A program made the position numbers and the translations under genes. DNA of 64,000 nt, from contig NW_020312005.1 in assembly GCF_003144115.1 (NCBI RefSeq), forward strand, positions 660,244 to 724,243, given 5' to 3'. The notes below the pieces were generated by a model. It searched no databases and was not told where the DNA came from. It was given only the letters and a program-made list of their open reading frames with translations. Origin of the DNA: Tilletiopsis washingtonensis (lineage: Eukaryota > Basidiomycota > Exobasidiomycetes > Entylomatales). This document shows, one piece after another, positions 44,304 to 55,565 of the stretch (position 1 is its first letter; each line of letters begins with the position of its first letter).

Positions 44304-46849
44304 CTAGCAGATGACGCAGTCTTTCTCGTTCTGCAGTTGGAGCCGACGATTCAGTCGATGCCCTGGCAGATGCGCTCACGTCCTGCGCAGTCACTCACCT
44401 CGGCCTTCTTCTGCGCAAAGCCCATCTCTTGGAAGCTCTCGTACACCTTCGCAGGCGGGCCTTTCGCCGCCGCCGACGAGCCCGAGCCGCCCGACGCAGT
44501 AGACGCCGCGCCGCTCGGCGGTGCTGCTGCCGGCGCAGGCGTGGGTGCGCCCGACGGTGCGGGTCGTCCTTGCGCCGGCGCCGGCGGCGGGTTGAGGCTG
44601 GCGCGCCTGGCACCCGAGTGGGGCGGCGTGGCGTACGTCTCTTGCAGAGCATAGCCCTGCCGCTGTCCCGGCGGCGCCGGCGAGGGCGCACGCGCTGCCT
44701 CGCTGCGCCGGCCGGCCTCTCTGCGCGGTCCGCCAGCCGTCTCTTCGACGAGGCGCATCGTCTTCTTGCGCGAGAGATCGTTCCGGCCGCCCATGTCTTG
44801 CAGGCCTGCGCGCGGCTTCTGCCCGCGTCCGGCGCGGTCCGACAGCTGCTTGGCCTCGGTGCGCTTGCGCACGAGCTTGACGTCCAGCTGTGCCTCGTGT
44901 TCGCGCCGCGAGAGCGCAGCTGGCGCTGGTCCGTGCAGTGCGTCGAGACGCTCCTGTGCATCAGGGTTGCCGTGGGCAGCAGCCTAAGCAAATCGCAGGT
45001 TATCAGCGACGTACACACCGAGGAGGCACGCGGCAACTCACCTTTCTGTACCACTTGCGCGAGAGCTCGAGCTCCTTGTCGCAGCCGACGCCGACCTCGT
45101 AGTAGTAGGCGAGGGCGAACTCGGCGCTGGCGAGACCCTTGCGCGCGGCCTTCTCGGCGAAGGTGAACGCGAGCTCCTCGTTCTTGTCAAAGCAGCCCTC
45201 GGCGCCGCACAGGAACCATTTGCTGAGTGCCATGTCCGCCTCAATCTCGCCGCCCTGGCTGGCCAGGCTATAGTACTGCACGGAGAGGAGCGGGTCGAAG
45301 GGACACTCGAGCTGCGCATACTCGTACGCCCAGCCGCATTTGTACTGCGCCGGCGCGAAGTTGAGAAACGCGGAACGCTCGATGCGCCGCCGTGCCTCGG
45401 ACTCGAGCGAGACGGGTGCGCGCGGGTTCTCCGGATCAGGCGAGGCAATCAAGAGATGGCCCGGCACCTCGACGTGCGAGAACTCGCCTGAGTAAGGCTG
45501 GCGGTCAGCACAAGCACAGCGCAGAGAGTCTCGCGGCACGCACCGGCGAGCAGCATGCCGTAGATGTAGGCTGGCTGCGGCGTGTCGAGGTCGGCAGCGT
45601 CGGCCGCCTGGCGCAGCAGAGCCACTGCGCGCCCGTGGTCCGCCCGCATGCCGAGCTGTCCGAGCAAGTTGGCCATGCCAAGGCGGTACACAGAGCCCAC
45701 GTCTCTGGCATTGACGCCGCGCTCGTACGCATCAATGGCACGCGCCGTGTCGCCGAGCACCTCGTAGTCGCGCCCGATGCGGAACCAGCTGGCAGCGAAG
45801 CCCATGCGCGCCGAGAGCTCAAAGTCGGAGAAGGCCGCCTTGAGGTTCTTGCGGAAGTGCGACGGCAGAGCGCCACTCGCTTGCAGGTCGCCGCGCAGGT
45901 ATAGCGCCTCGACGTCGGGAGGCGATGCCGAAGCCCGACGCACGATCTGGCAGGGCAAGAGTCAGATTATGTGAGAGCCTGGGGCGCGAAGCGAGCTCCG
46001 ATCACCAGCACTCACCAGCGCAACCGCCTCATCCAGCCAGCGCGCAACACTGGCATCGACGTGCTTGTTCTCCTTGCGCTCGACGAAGCGCACCACGTCC
46101 TTGGCCCAGGCCAGGCGGCGCCGGTCATCGCCACTGGCGAGGGCCTTCTCTCTGCTCGCTGCCAGCGACGTTGGGTCGGACAGCGGCACATTGAGCGCCG
46201 GAGCTGCACTAGGAGCCGGCGCTGGCGAAGGCGCCCTGTTGCGCGCCGAGCTCTCGCTTGCTGAGGCGCGTCGGTCGCCATGGCCCGCTCCACGGCCCGG
46301 CGAGAGGCTGAGGCCGCTGAAGTTGGGCATGCCTCCTTGTGCGTGTGCGTGCTGCGCGTGCTGCGGCATCGGCATTGGCATGCTCTCCGAGTGCGGCATG
46401 GAGTATGGTCGATTGCTCTGCGGCGGTGCGGCGTAGTTGGGGCCTGGCGGCGGCGCTGCCGACGAGGGCCGGTTGGGCATCTGCTGCTGCTGCAGGCCGC
46501 CGTAGTGCTGAGGCCCGCCGGGCATGGGAAAGTGGCCTGGCGGCGCTGGGCTGGGCATGCGGGCGCCAGGCATCGGCGGCGGCGGGTGCACGAACTGGCC
46601 GGGCACGAAGGAGGCGCGTGCCGGCTGCGGCGCCATCATGGGCTGCGGGTACTGCTGCTGCTGCGAGGGCGGCATCGGCATGCCCGACGGCACACGCGAG
46701 GCCCGCAGCTGCTGCTCGCGCTGCAGGGCGCCTGGCGGGTGCGGCGGCAGCGGCGGTGCTCCACTGGCTCGCCGTGCGACGGGCGGAAAGGGCCCGGCGT
46801 TGTCGCCGAAGCCCATCGGCAGCGGCGGCAGGACTGGCGGGCGCGACAT
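44304..46849 (-). CDS. SKT5: SEL1-repeat chitin synthase activator with CaaX box
   Basis: Five exons (46016-46849, 45544-45946, 45042-45487, 44399-44983, 44304-44330) give 764 residues. The first ~230 residues are Pro/Gln-rich and disordered. Residues ~300-570 carry SEL1 repeats (ASWFRIGRDYEVLGDTARAI, GSVYRLGMANLLGQLGM, QYKCGWAYEYAQLE, SAEFALAYYYEVGVGCDKEL). The tail is basic and ends NEKDCVIC, a CaaX box whose final Cys favours farnesylation. Yeast Skt5/Chs4 has the same layout and lipid anchor and recruits chitin synthase III to the bud neck. The CaaX box lies wholly in a last exon of 27 nt; leaving it out would hide the membrane anchor. Confidence 0.88.
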
Positions 46850-48447
46850 GGCGGCGGTGGGCGCAGGCGGCAGGAGCGCCGGCGTGCGGAGAGGCCGCGC
46901 TGGAGGGCGTGGAGGAGAAGAGGCGCGGCGGAGAGGCGGGAGTGTGGTGCGAGACTGCGGCGTGTGCGGCGTTCGAGATGGTGGAGCTGGGCGGAGACGG
47001 GCGCTGGCTTGGACGCCGATCTCTTATGCGAGAGCAGCGTGCGGTGCGAGTGGAGCAGAGAGCAGCAGGCGCAGTGCGGGGCGGCTGCCGGCTGTACGCG
47101 GACCTCGCTCTGCGGCGCGGCAAGGCACGCCTCGAGCTTGGCGCCGACACAGCCTCAAGTACCTCGTACAGCCGCCTCGCTCCGTGTTGCCGTGCAAAGA
47201 GCTCTCGGCGCCGTCGTTCCGTCGAGCTGGTGCTGATGCGCCTTCTGACAGAGGTTGGTGTCGTCTGCGCTGCGGCAGGTTCTCAAGCAGCTTGCGGCAA
47301 GGAGACGGGCGGTGATGGAGGTGAGAACAGCGCAGCGACCCTCCGAAACTCGACGGTCTGTCCCTCTTCGCGCCCAAGCCGTCGCTGCGGACCGCGTCGA
47401 GTGAGCTTCTCATGCTCTGATGCTCCAGCCAGCCATAGCCCGCAGCCCAGCGATGCAACGGCCGGGCGTGGCGCAGCGGCAGCGGCTGGGCCAAGTGCAG
47501 GAACACGGGCACGCTACCGCCAGGGTTCTGCTGCACCATGGCACCACCAAACGCATCCTCGTGCGGCTAGCTTGACGACTGCAGCTCGACGTTGGATGCA
47601 GCGGCCAGGCGAGCCTGCATTCTGGATGTCGCTGGTGCTGAGGCTGCCACAGCGACGATCTGTGCGCTGGAGATCTCTGCGGCTCGCCGCTAAGGCGTGC
47701 ACGTCGCAGCGGCCGCTGGCGCTGGCGTGGACCGTCCAGCGTGCTGCCTCGTCCGCCGCAGCACCACGATGGGCGCTTGTGAACGTGCGCAGCGCAGAGA
47801 GCAGTCGGCGCTCCGGTCCGACGCTGACACCCGTCAGCTTGAAGCTCAGGCTAAAGCACAGCGAGATTGAGAGACGCAATCGGTCATTTCAGCGAGGCCA
47901 CAGCGGGGGGACGGGGCTAGGCTGGATGGGGGTGAGCACGGATGGGGTGGCACAGCGTATATGATACACAGAGGGGCGGGCCAGATGGCGCAGCGCTATG
48001 GCGCGGTGCCGGTGCGTACGGGTGTGTCGGGGCAAGGTAAGTGGGCAGCGTGAAGAGGGGGCGCTGCGAGCGTGTTTGCCGGGTGTGCGAGCGCTGCGAG
48101 CAGCGCCCTATAGAGAGTGGAGTGCGCCGGTGCGAGTATGACCGGCGAGGGGTAGAGAGGGAGCGTGGAGACTGCACAATTAGGATCAAAGGGTAGAGAG
48201 AATCAACGTCGGACGGACGGCTCGGATGCGAGGAGTGAGAAGGCCGAGTGACTGGAGACGAGCGTGACGGACGAGCGACCTGGAAGCGACGACGGAGCGA
48301 GCGGTGACGGGGTTACAGCCTGGAGAGACGGGAGCGTTGATGAACGGGCGACGGAGCGCCGGAGGCAAGGGACTGGTGGCCAGGTGGCAGCCACCTGGCG
48401 AGCATGACGGCCGAAGCCGCCGTGGTGGCGACGCAGCGCCACACAGC
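46850..48447. other. 1.6-kb gene-free region upstream of SKT5
   Basis: Long frames on the plus strand are continuations of the antisense of SKT5 and lack protein-like composition. Probably SKT5 promoter plus the WC-1 3' region. No repeats or RNA genes recognised. Confidence 0.55.
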
Positions 48448-51400
48448 TTAGTGCTGCTTGATGCTGGCAAGCGTCGGCACGTGGTCCTGCTCGGCGCTTC
48501 CGTCGCTCGGCACGCTTGTTGCCTCCGTCTCGTCGCTGGCGTCTCCGCTGTCTCCCGAGCCGAGCCGACCGTTGCTGCTCGACGGCATCGAGGATGAGCT
48601 GCGCGACGACGTCGTCTCGGTGCCGCTGCTCATCGAGCTATTGCTGTTGCTGTTGTTGGGCTTGGCCAGCATGCTCTTGCTCGGCGAGCGCTGCATCGTC
48701 TTGCTCAGCGCCGACTTACTCGGCGTGTGCGCCGGGTGCACCGTCAGCGGCGGGCGCTGCGGGCCGCCAGGCGTCGCCGGGTGGTGGTGGCCATGGTCCG
48801 CCGCGCGGCGGCGCTGGCGCACCTCCTCGCGCAGGCGCTTGTTGGCGTTCTTCAGCTGGTGGAGCTCGAAGACCCACGAGCTGCTGCGGTACGTCGAGAG
48901 CTCGGCAAAGACGCTGCCGACGCCCGGCTCGCCGCTCTTGGGCACGGCGCCCGTCTCGTGCGCCTCGCCGCCGGCACCATGCGATGTCGTCGACATGGCC
49001 GCGTCGAGACGCGTCGTGGCGAGCGGATGCCGCACGTTGCTCTGCAGGTCGGACTTGCTCATGTCGAGGCGCTGCGTGTGCACGAAGACGGCCGGCTGCT
49101 CCTGGCAGCCGGCGAGTGGCGTCGAGGGGTAGAAGGTCGAGAGCACCGAGATGCTCTCACCGCCGACACCGTCGCTCATCTCGTGCGGCACGACGCTGAC
49201 GCCGTGGCCGCGGAGCGAGGCGAGGATCGTCTCGAAGGCCTCGGGGTTCGCGACGCGGCGCATGTGGCGGCCCGACATCGCAGAGCCCGTGGCGCCGACG
49301 CCCAGCACGTCGCTGGGGTGGCCCGTCGTGCTGAGGTAGAGGCCGTCCATCGACACCTTGGCCCAGAAGCTCGGCGTCGAGGCGCAGTCGAGGCTGCGCT
49401 TGGCGTTCTCCCACGGCAGGTCGTACACGGGACGCGCACGGCCGGTGGAGATGACGACCTTGCGGCCCTTGCCCTGCTCGAGGTGGAGCTTGCCGACATT
49501 CTCGACCCATGCGTGGCCGAGGCTCTTGTGGCGCATGCGCATCATGAGATTCACCTGCGGGCCAGACTGGCCAGCGCCACCCTTGGTGAGCGGGTTGACG
49601 GTGCCCTCGGTGCGTGCCGAGTGTCGGGCCGCTGCAGCGATGCTCGCGTTGCTCGTCGAGTCCTTGAGCTCGCGGAACACGGGCACGACGTCGGACGGGT
49701 GGCAGAACTCGCTGATGGACTTGCCCACGAGCTCCTCGGGCTTGTAGCCGAGGATGCGCTCGACGGACGGCGAGACGTACAGGAACGTGCCCTTGAGCGA
49801 GAGCACGTGGATGATGTCGTGCGAGTTCTCGAGCAGCATCTGCGCCCACTGCGACGTCTCGCTGCTGCCGTTGCCGATGATGTCGGCCAGCTCCTGCGCC
49901 TGCATCGCCTTGCGGCTGGCCTCCGTCACGACGGGCGCCTCGGGCACCGGCGGGCGGAGCTGCTGGCGGGCGTGCTGCTGGTACTGCTGGCCGTGCATGA
50001 ACGACATGGCCGACTGGTCGCGCTGCGAGAAGTCGTCGACGCTCGAGGCGAGGGTCTCGGCGCGGCTGTAGTTCACGTGGTACGTGCCATCGGGCTTGCG
50101 CTCGACGATGGCGCCGGGCACCTCGACGAGGTCGACCTGGAAGCCGATGAGCAGCACCGGCGGCGCCTCGCCGTTCGGGCCGCTGCCGCCCCAGGTGATC
50201 GGGACGACGGTGACGAGGTTGATGAACGGCGAGCCATCCTTGCGGTAGTTGATGAGCGTCGTCTGGCATTCCTTCATGGCGAGGCAGTGCTTCTTGAGGT
50301 GGCGCACGGCTCGGCTGTCCGTGTGGACGCGCTCGGCGCCGGCCGTGACGTGGCCACCGGGCGACTGCAGGAAGCGACAGTTGCGGCCGAGCACCTCGTG
50401 CCGCTCGTAGCCCGTGAGCTGGACAAACGAGTTGGAGCAGTAGATGATCGGCTGGTCGACCTGGCTGGCATCGACGACGGTGAAGGCGCACGAGAGATCG
50501 ATGGGGCCGATGTTGATGCGCGGGTTCGGACGGTTGGCGATGCGCGTGAGTGCTCCGATGAGGTCAAAGCCCGACGTCGAGTACAGGTTGCTGGTCGCAC
50601 GCCTGTTCTCGAGCACGTTGCCAAAGTCGCCGGCGAAGACGTGACCGCTGGTGGAGCTGGGCGGCGACTCGTCGAGCGAGACGTTCTCGGGCGACGCGGC
50701 GACCGCAGACGGAGGCTGCGTGCCGTCGTTGCCATGGTGCACGTCGACGGTGCCGGCGTTCGACGTCGTGCGAGTCTTCTTAACACGCTTGCGGCCGCTG
50801 ACGACAGGGTTGACGGTCTGCTCGCCCGAGTCGGCCGACGACGTGGACGTCGTCTTGGTGGCAGCAGTCTGACGGCGCGACAGGCGACGACGCTCCTGGA
50901 TGGTGAGGCTTGGACGGGAGCAGTCCGAGCCCTCCTTGGACGAGGAGACGCCCGTGGACGAGGTCATCATGGTCGGCCGCGTCGCACGGAGCGACTGGCT
51001 GAGCGGCACGGTCGGCGAGCTGTGCATGCCGAGCGCCGTGCGTCCCGGTGCACCGCGGCTGGCACTGGCGACCTCGGCGGCCGTGGGCAGCCACTGGCGC
51101 AGAAGCGTCGAGTGGTGCGCCGCGATGCGCGCACGGTAGTCGGCGGGCAGCGGCACCACGGGGCGGCCGTCGTTTGTCAGCGTGGCCGGCTGCACCATGT
51201 TGCTGAGCTCGCTCATGCCGGGCGGCGCGTACGACATGGCCTGGTCGAATGGCGCACCGTTGGCGACACCGGCCGAACGGCTGGCCCACTCGTCGAGCAG
51301 GCCGCCGGCGTTGCCAGAGAACGACTGCACCGGCGCGCTGGCATCGAGGCCTGCGAAGACGCTGTTGAGGGCGCCCGAGGAGACGTACGAGTCCTGCGGA

Positions 51401-51600
51401 CGCGACATGGTGCTGTGCATGTCGACGTCGCCGAGCGTGCCCGACGGTGCAAAGCCGTCGAGCAGCGTCTCGCTGATCGAGCGGTGCATGTCGGCGGCCG
51501 GCGGACCGTCGGCGTTGGTGCCGTCGCCCCACGGGCGCGGATTCTCGCCTGCCGCAGCAGGAGAGTTGATGAAGGCGGCAAAATCAAAAGTGGAGTCCAT
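48448..51600 (-). CDS. WC-1: White collar-1 blue-light photoreceptor without zinc finger
   Basis: Intronless, 1050 residues from the ATG at 51600; the frame stays open upstream but offers no ATG before the leader. A Ser-rich N-terminus with a basic nuclear signal (SGRKRVKKTRTTS, ~270) precedes the LOV domain. It holds TGYERHEVLGRNCRFLQSPG, with the flavin-adduct cysteine at residue 408 (codon 50377-50379), then NYRKDGSPFINLVTVVPI. A second PAS domain reads SHDIIHVLSLKGTFLYVSPS and a third, weaker one follows. The protein ends in Ser-rich sequence with no GATA-type zinc finger. Known basidiomycete WC-1 proteins lack the finger and rely on the partner WC-2 for DNA binding. A basic leucine-like stretch (ELHQLKNANKRLREEVRQRR) near residue 920 may help pairing. 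Confidence 0.92.
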   Translation of the reverse strand: MDSTFDFAAFINSPAAAGENPRPWGDGTNADGPPAADMHRSISETLLDGFAPSGTLGDVDMHSTMSRPQDSYVSSGALNSVFAGLDASAPVQSFSGNAGGLLDEWASRSAGVANGAPFDQAMSYAPPGMSELSNMVQPATLTNDGRPVVPLPADYRARIAAHHSTLLRQWLPTAAEVASASRGAPGRTALGMHSSPTVPLSQSLRATRPTMMTSSTGVSSSKEGSDCSRPSLTIQERRRLSRRQTAATKTTSTSSADSGEQTVNPVVSGRKRVKKTRTTSNAGTVDVHHGNDGTQPPSAVAASPENVSLDESPPSSTSGHVFAGDFGNVLENRRATSNLYSTSGFDLIGALTRIANRPNPRINIGPIDLSCAFTVVDASQVDQPIIYCSNSFVQLTGYERHEVLGRNCRFLQSPGGHVTAGAERVHTDSRAVRHLKKHCLAMKECQTTLINYRKDGSPFINLVTVVPITWGGSGPNGEAPPVLLIGFQVDLVEVPGAIVERKPDGTYHVNYSRAETLASSVDDFSQRDQSAMSFMHGQQYQQHARQQLRPPVPEAPVVTEASRKAMQAQELADIIGNGSSETSQWAQMLLENSHDIIHVLSLKGTFLYVSPSVERILGYKPEELVGKSISEFCHPSDVVPVFRELKDSTSNASIAAAARHSARTEGTVNPLTKGGAGQSGPQVNLMMRMRHKSLGHAWVENVGKLHLEQGKGRKVVISTGRARPVYDLPWENAKRSLDCASTPSFWAKVSMDGLYLSTTGHPSDVLGVGATGSAMSGRHMRRVANPEAFETILASLRGHGVSVVPHEMSDGVGGESISVLSTFYPSTPLAGCQEQPAVFVHTQRLDMSKSDLQSNVRHPLATTRLDAAMSTTSHGAGGEAHETGAVPKSGEPGVGSVFAELSTYRSSSWVFELHQLKNANKRLREEVRQRRRAADHGHHHPATPGGPQRPPLTVHPAHTPSKSALSKTMQRSPSKSMLAKPNNSNSNSSMSSGTETTSSRSSSSMPSSSNGRLGSGDSGDASDETEATSVPSDGSAEQDHVPTLASIKQH

Positions 51601-54514
51601 GGTGGGCACTTGCAGAGTTTGGTGTAGCGATAGTCGGACACCGGGGTAAACGCGAGGCGTTTGAAACTCCAGAAACAAGCGTTGGGCGATGGACGGAGTA
51701 GAAGGACTGAGTCGAGTCGGGTCGAGACGTTACGGAGCGAAAGGGCCGAGAAGAGGGCCGAGAAGAGGGGACGGAAGTATCGAAGAGACGACGGAAGAGA
51801 GGGCGACCTTAGCGATAACCTGGAGGGCAGTGTCAGCATGCAGTCGAGACATGAGGGAAGTGATCGAACGGAGCCACACTGCGAGAAGGGCGACGTCGAG
51901 GCAGTGGGCTTCGGACGCGCACCATCGTGACCTGCGCAAGCCATCCACGCGTGGTAGCACTGGCGCATGGTGCACACCGCGCGGGGACCATCCGACGACG
52001 ACGAACGGTCCAGAAAATCAACAAGAGCCCGAAGAGACCGCAGGAAGGCCGCACGAGGCGCGGCTGTGCGTGGCAGAGGCGTGGCGCGGTGTGCGAGGTG
52101 CATCGGCACCATGAGGACCCTACCTGCCAGCCGAGACCGCCATGCACCAGTGTGTCCGTCGCAAACCGTGCATCCCGGCCGTATGCACCACACAAACCAC
52201 CTCAGATGCCTGTTGAGACCGTCTGACCTCGCTCAACAGCTCTCAACAGCATCCCGAGGTCGCCAACGCGTCTGTCCGGGCCCGCTTTTGCTCGCGCGCA
52301 TTTCTTCGCCTCTTCTCTTCTCTTTCCAGCCCACTGCGCCCTACTAAGCCTGCACTACTCACGGAAGGTCTTTTGGAACGGGCCACGGAACTACGGAACC
52401 AAGATGGGCGCACCAGGCGTGCGAGAGCCGTATGTGCTGTATGTGCTGTCGCAGCAAGTACGGGCGAGTCAAGAGCGCGCGGGCTGTTGACTAGAGCGGC
52501 GTAGAGAGTGCTTCGACGGAGAGTTCAGGCGACCAGAAGCTGGGGAGAAGAGCTAGGTCGAGCGGGAGAGGACGGGAACGGGACGCGGACGACTGCAAAA
52601 TGCCAGAGCGATATCGGCTGGCGGGAGCAACGAGGTCCTTGTCGGGTGTGCGCGCTGCGAGTGTGCGCGGCGAGGTGCGAGGTGCAGAGCAGCGGCCTGC
52701 GTGTGACGGCAGACGGGTGCTCTGAGGTGTGGGTGTGCAAGTGGGTGCGAGTGTTGGAGGTGCGCGGAGCGATATCGGTCGCGACTTGGTGTGTGATGGT
52801 GGTGGTGTGGCAGCGTGCGCGGCGCGCTGGCGACGACGACGACGCGCGCTGCGGCTACTGGCTGCGCACGCGGCCTCGGCGAGGCACGGCAGCAGCGCAG
52901 GCACGCCCGCAGCAGAGCGTGCGCGCCGAGCACGCAGCGAGCGCTGTGGCGAGAAATCCGAGGCCGCTGCTCCGATGCCTCGTCAGCATGGCGCCGCAGC
53001 CGGCGTGCGATGCCGGCCAAGCGCGGTCACATCACGCTGGTGGCGTGCAGCGGTCAGCTGCGCACACTGCTGCCACGCCTTCCTCTGCCTCCTCCGCGCT
53101 GAACCCTGAGTGCTTTCGTACACTGCTTGCGCGCCGCGACGAGGCATCCGGCCACGGACGCCCCACAGTTCCTGCGCGCACACGGGCTGCGCGCCACGCA
53201 CGGGCAGGGCAGCAGTGTCGCGACGAGGATTGGACCCTGCACCCTGAAGACCACGCGGGCGGCCGGCCTTCGATTCTTGTGTTCGCTGAATACAACGCGG
53301 CCCTGGGGTGCGCCGGAGCGGTTGCCGAAATGACGCAGCGGCCGCAGCACCGCGCAGCGCGGACTCCGCGCCGGCTCCGAGCGCTTGGCTGGCGAGGCGG
53401 CGCGAGTTGAGGCGCTGCTGCGGCGTGTGCTGCGAGGCGATGCTGGACATGCTCAACAGCCACGCCGTGCGCGCGATGACGAGCGGCACTTTCGCAGAGG
53501 AGCTGCGCAGGGCCGAGGATAGCCTAAAGGCCGAAGCAACGCCAAATGAATCTCGAGACACAGGCGCAGGAGAGGCACGCAGCCGGAGGGCGGCACCCTC
53601 GGCCCTGCTGCTGCGCCCCCGCTCCCGCACAGGGGCAGTGCCAACATACAGCGAGCTGACCTCTCCTTCCCAACCGATGCCGACTCGCTCCAACTCGCGT
53701 TCACCCTCTTTGGCGGCTGTGGCGGCTGGTGCGCCACACCTCGCCGCAGCTGCCCAGCAAGCGACGTCTGGCACGGGGAGAGGCCACGTTCGCGACGCGT
53801 CGGCAGGCCCACGACGCGACGCGGAGGGGCCAAGCGCTCTCGAGCCGCCTCTTCTCTCGCCGGCGATGCTTCACTCTATCGAAATCTGGGGCTGCGAGAA
53901 GGGCGCGATTTAGAGACGGGCCTCGACTGTCTCGTGGTACAGGATCAGGCTGGCTGCTGCTGCGAGTGTCCCTGCTGCGTGTGAGCTGCGTGGCTGGGCT
54001 GCTGCTCCGCTCGCCTGGAAATGGCGGCGAGCCGTACCTTGCTCTACCTGTCAAACTCAGACGCGTGGAACTGCGTTGCCGATGCAGAAGCAGCGCAGCA
54101 CAGCAGCACAGGCAGCACAGCGCAGCCGTGCAGGCGCCGGGCCGGCAGCGCGCCGCGATACCACACCCTCAGTCGTCGCCGGCTCGGAAAATTAGCTCGA
54201 CTCTGCGGCAGCGTGACGCACGTCGCACAAAGCACGCTCCGAGAGAGGAGCTGCTGCAAGCGCCAAAGCAGGAGGGCCGCTGCGCTGCTGTGAGCGTAGG
54301 CCTCGCCAGCGCTCGCGGGGGCTGACGCGGCAGCCTCGTGGCGGCGAGCTGCGCGGCTTCGCGGGAGTCGCGCGCTTGAGTCACGTGCTGCTCTCGAGGT
54401 TCGCCCTCTGCGCCGCCGCGCCGATTCGCCCGCCTCGCTGCGCCGCGCCTCTCCCTTCCCCTCCCCCCTCACGCAAGTATCTCACCCTCCCCCGGTCACC
54501 GCTGGCTTAACAAG
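51601..54514. other. 2.9-kb divergent region WC-1 / uS10, largely gene-free
   Basis: The longest gap in the window. 51601 to ~52050 is purine-rich on the plus strand, consistent with a long CT-rich WC-1 leader; a 14-bp unit (gggccgagaagagg) is doubled near 51745-51775. The rest is GC-rich with poor frames except one possible small ORF at 53440-53913. The last ~70 bp is the CT-rich uS10 leader. Confidence 0.55.
53440..53913 (+). CDS. possible small protein, unsupported
   Basis: An ATG-started frame of 157 codons. It opens with a helix-like stretch (MLDMLNSHAVRAMTSGTFAE, then ELRRAEDSLKAEATP) and continues Ser/Pro/Ala-rich (TYSELTSPSQPMPTRSNSRS). Composition is more protein-like than other frames in this gap, but no family is recognised and no intron signals bound it. 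It could equally be chance, given the GC-rich sequence. Confidence 0.25.
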   Translation: MLDMLNSHAVRAMTSGTFAEELRRAEDSLKAEATPNESRDTGAGEARSRRAAPSALLLRPRSRTGAVPTYSELTSPSQPMPTRSNSRSPSLAAVAAGAPHLAAAAQQATSGTGRGHVRDASAGPRRDAEGPSALEPPLLSPAMLHSIEIWGCEKGAI

Positions 54515-55149
54515 ATGTCTGCAAGCTACGTCGCCGGAAAGGACAAGGACGTCGACGCCTCGGCGCCGTCGGCCAAGATCCACAAGATCCGCATCACGCT
54601 CAGTGCGTGTGATGCTGCGATGGCGTGTGGTGGCTGCAAGACTGACCCTGGTGCTCTCCTCGTGCAGCGTCGCGCAACGTGAAGAACCTCGAGAAGGGTG
54701 AGTCGCCCGTGCAGCACTGCAGCAGACATTGGCTGACCATTCCGGCCAGTCTGCAACGACCTCGTGTCGCGCTCCAAGGACAAGCAGCTGCGCGTCAAGG
54801 GCCCCGTGCGCCTGCCCACCAAGGTGCTCACCCACACGACGCGCAAGTCGCCGTGCGGTGAGGGCTCCAAGACGTGGGACCGCTTCGAGATGCGCATCCA
54901 CAAGCGCCTCATCGACCTGCACAGCCCCTCGGAGATTGTCAAGCAGATCGTGAGTTTGCGGTGTGGCACGAGGAGGGGCGGGCTACTGGCGGGCGGCGGG
55001 CAGCTGGGCGAACGAGCTTTGGGCAGGGCAGGAGAAGCGCACAAGGGGAGAGACCTTTCAGGCTCGTGAACACCGCTGACACCTCATGTCTGCAGACCTC
55101 CATCTCCCTCGAGCCGGGAGTTGAGGTCGAGGTCACTGTCGCCGCCTAA
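54515..55149 (+). CDS. RPS20: 40S ribosomal protein uS10 (S20)
   Basis: Four exons (54515-54602, 54668-54697, 54750-54949, 55096-55149) give 123 residues. After a short acidic N-terminus come [20 protein letters not shown], then [40 protein letters not shown] and the end [10 protein letters not shown], all typical of eukaryotic uS10. Exon 2 is a 30-nt internal microexon. Role: head of the small ribosomal subunit. Divergent from WC-1 over 2.9 kb. Confidence 0.95.
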
Positions 55150-55565
55150 GCGTGCGCGCCAGCCAACCCCTCTTCTGTTCGCACGTGCAGCTCTCTGCGA
55201 TCATGCAGAAATGCGAATCTGTGAATCTCTCTTTGCGTGCTGCGTCGGTGATGCGTGAGCGATGTGTGCGAGTGCTGCTGTCCGTGAACGTGGTTGTGCG
55301 GGCTGGAGCGCCATGGCACAGCTACATCGTTGGCGACGAGGGCATAGCATAGAGCGCGCTGCGTCGTCATTGTCGCCTGTTCTCGCTTGAAGCTCGCCGG
55401 CGAAGCAGACCACCCATCAACGTGCTCGCATGAGGCGGGTCTCCGGCATCCGGCTGCGCGCTGCCGGACGCGCCAATGAGCGGGTGCGGGATATGCTCCG
55501 CGCGCGGGCCAGATTGCGGGGTGCTTCCTTCCTCATCACGACAACGACAGCTCTGCACGCCCAGG
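55150..55565. other. spacer between uS10 and the MIF-like gene
   Basis: 416 bp holding the uS10 3' end and the promoter of the next gene. Nothing else recognised. Confidence 0.6.

Noticed and set aside
46280-47964. Long plus-strand frames running from SKT5 into the gap upstream
   Set aside because: Ala/Arg-rich antisense continuation with no protein family or splice support.
48727-51627. 966-codon open frame on the plus strand opposite WC-1
   Set aside because: It mirrors WC-1 almost end to end. GC-rich third positions in the true gene remove stops from the antisense frame; composition (Arg, Ala, His-rich) and lack of any domain show it is a shadow.
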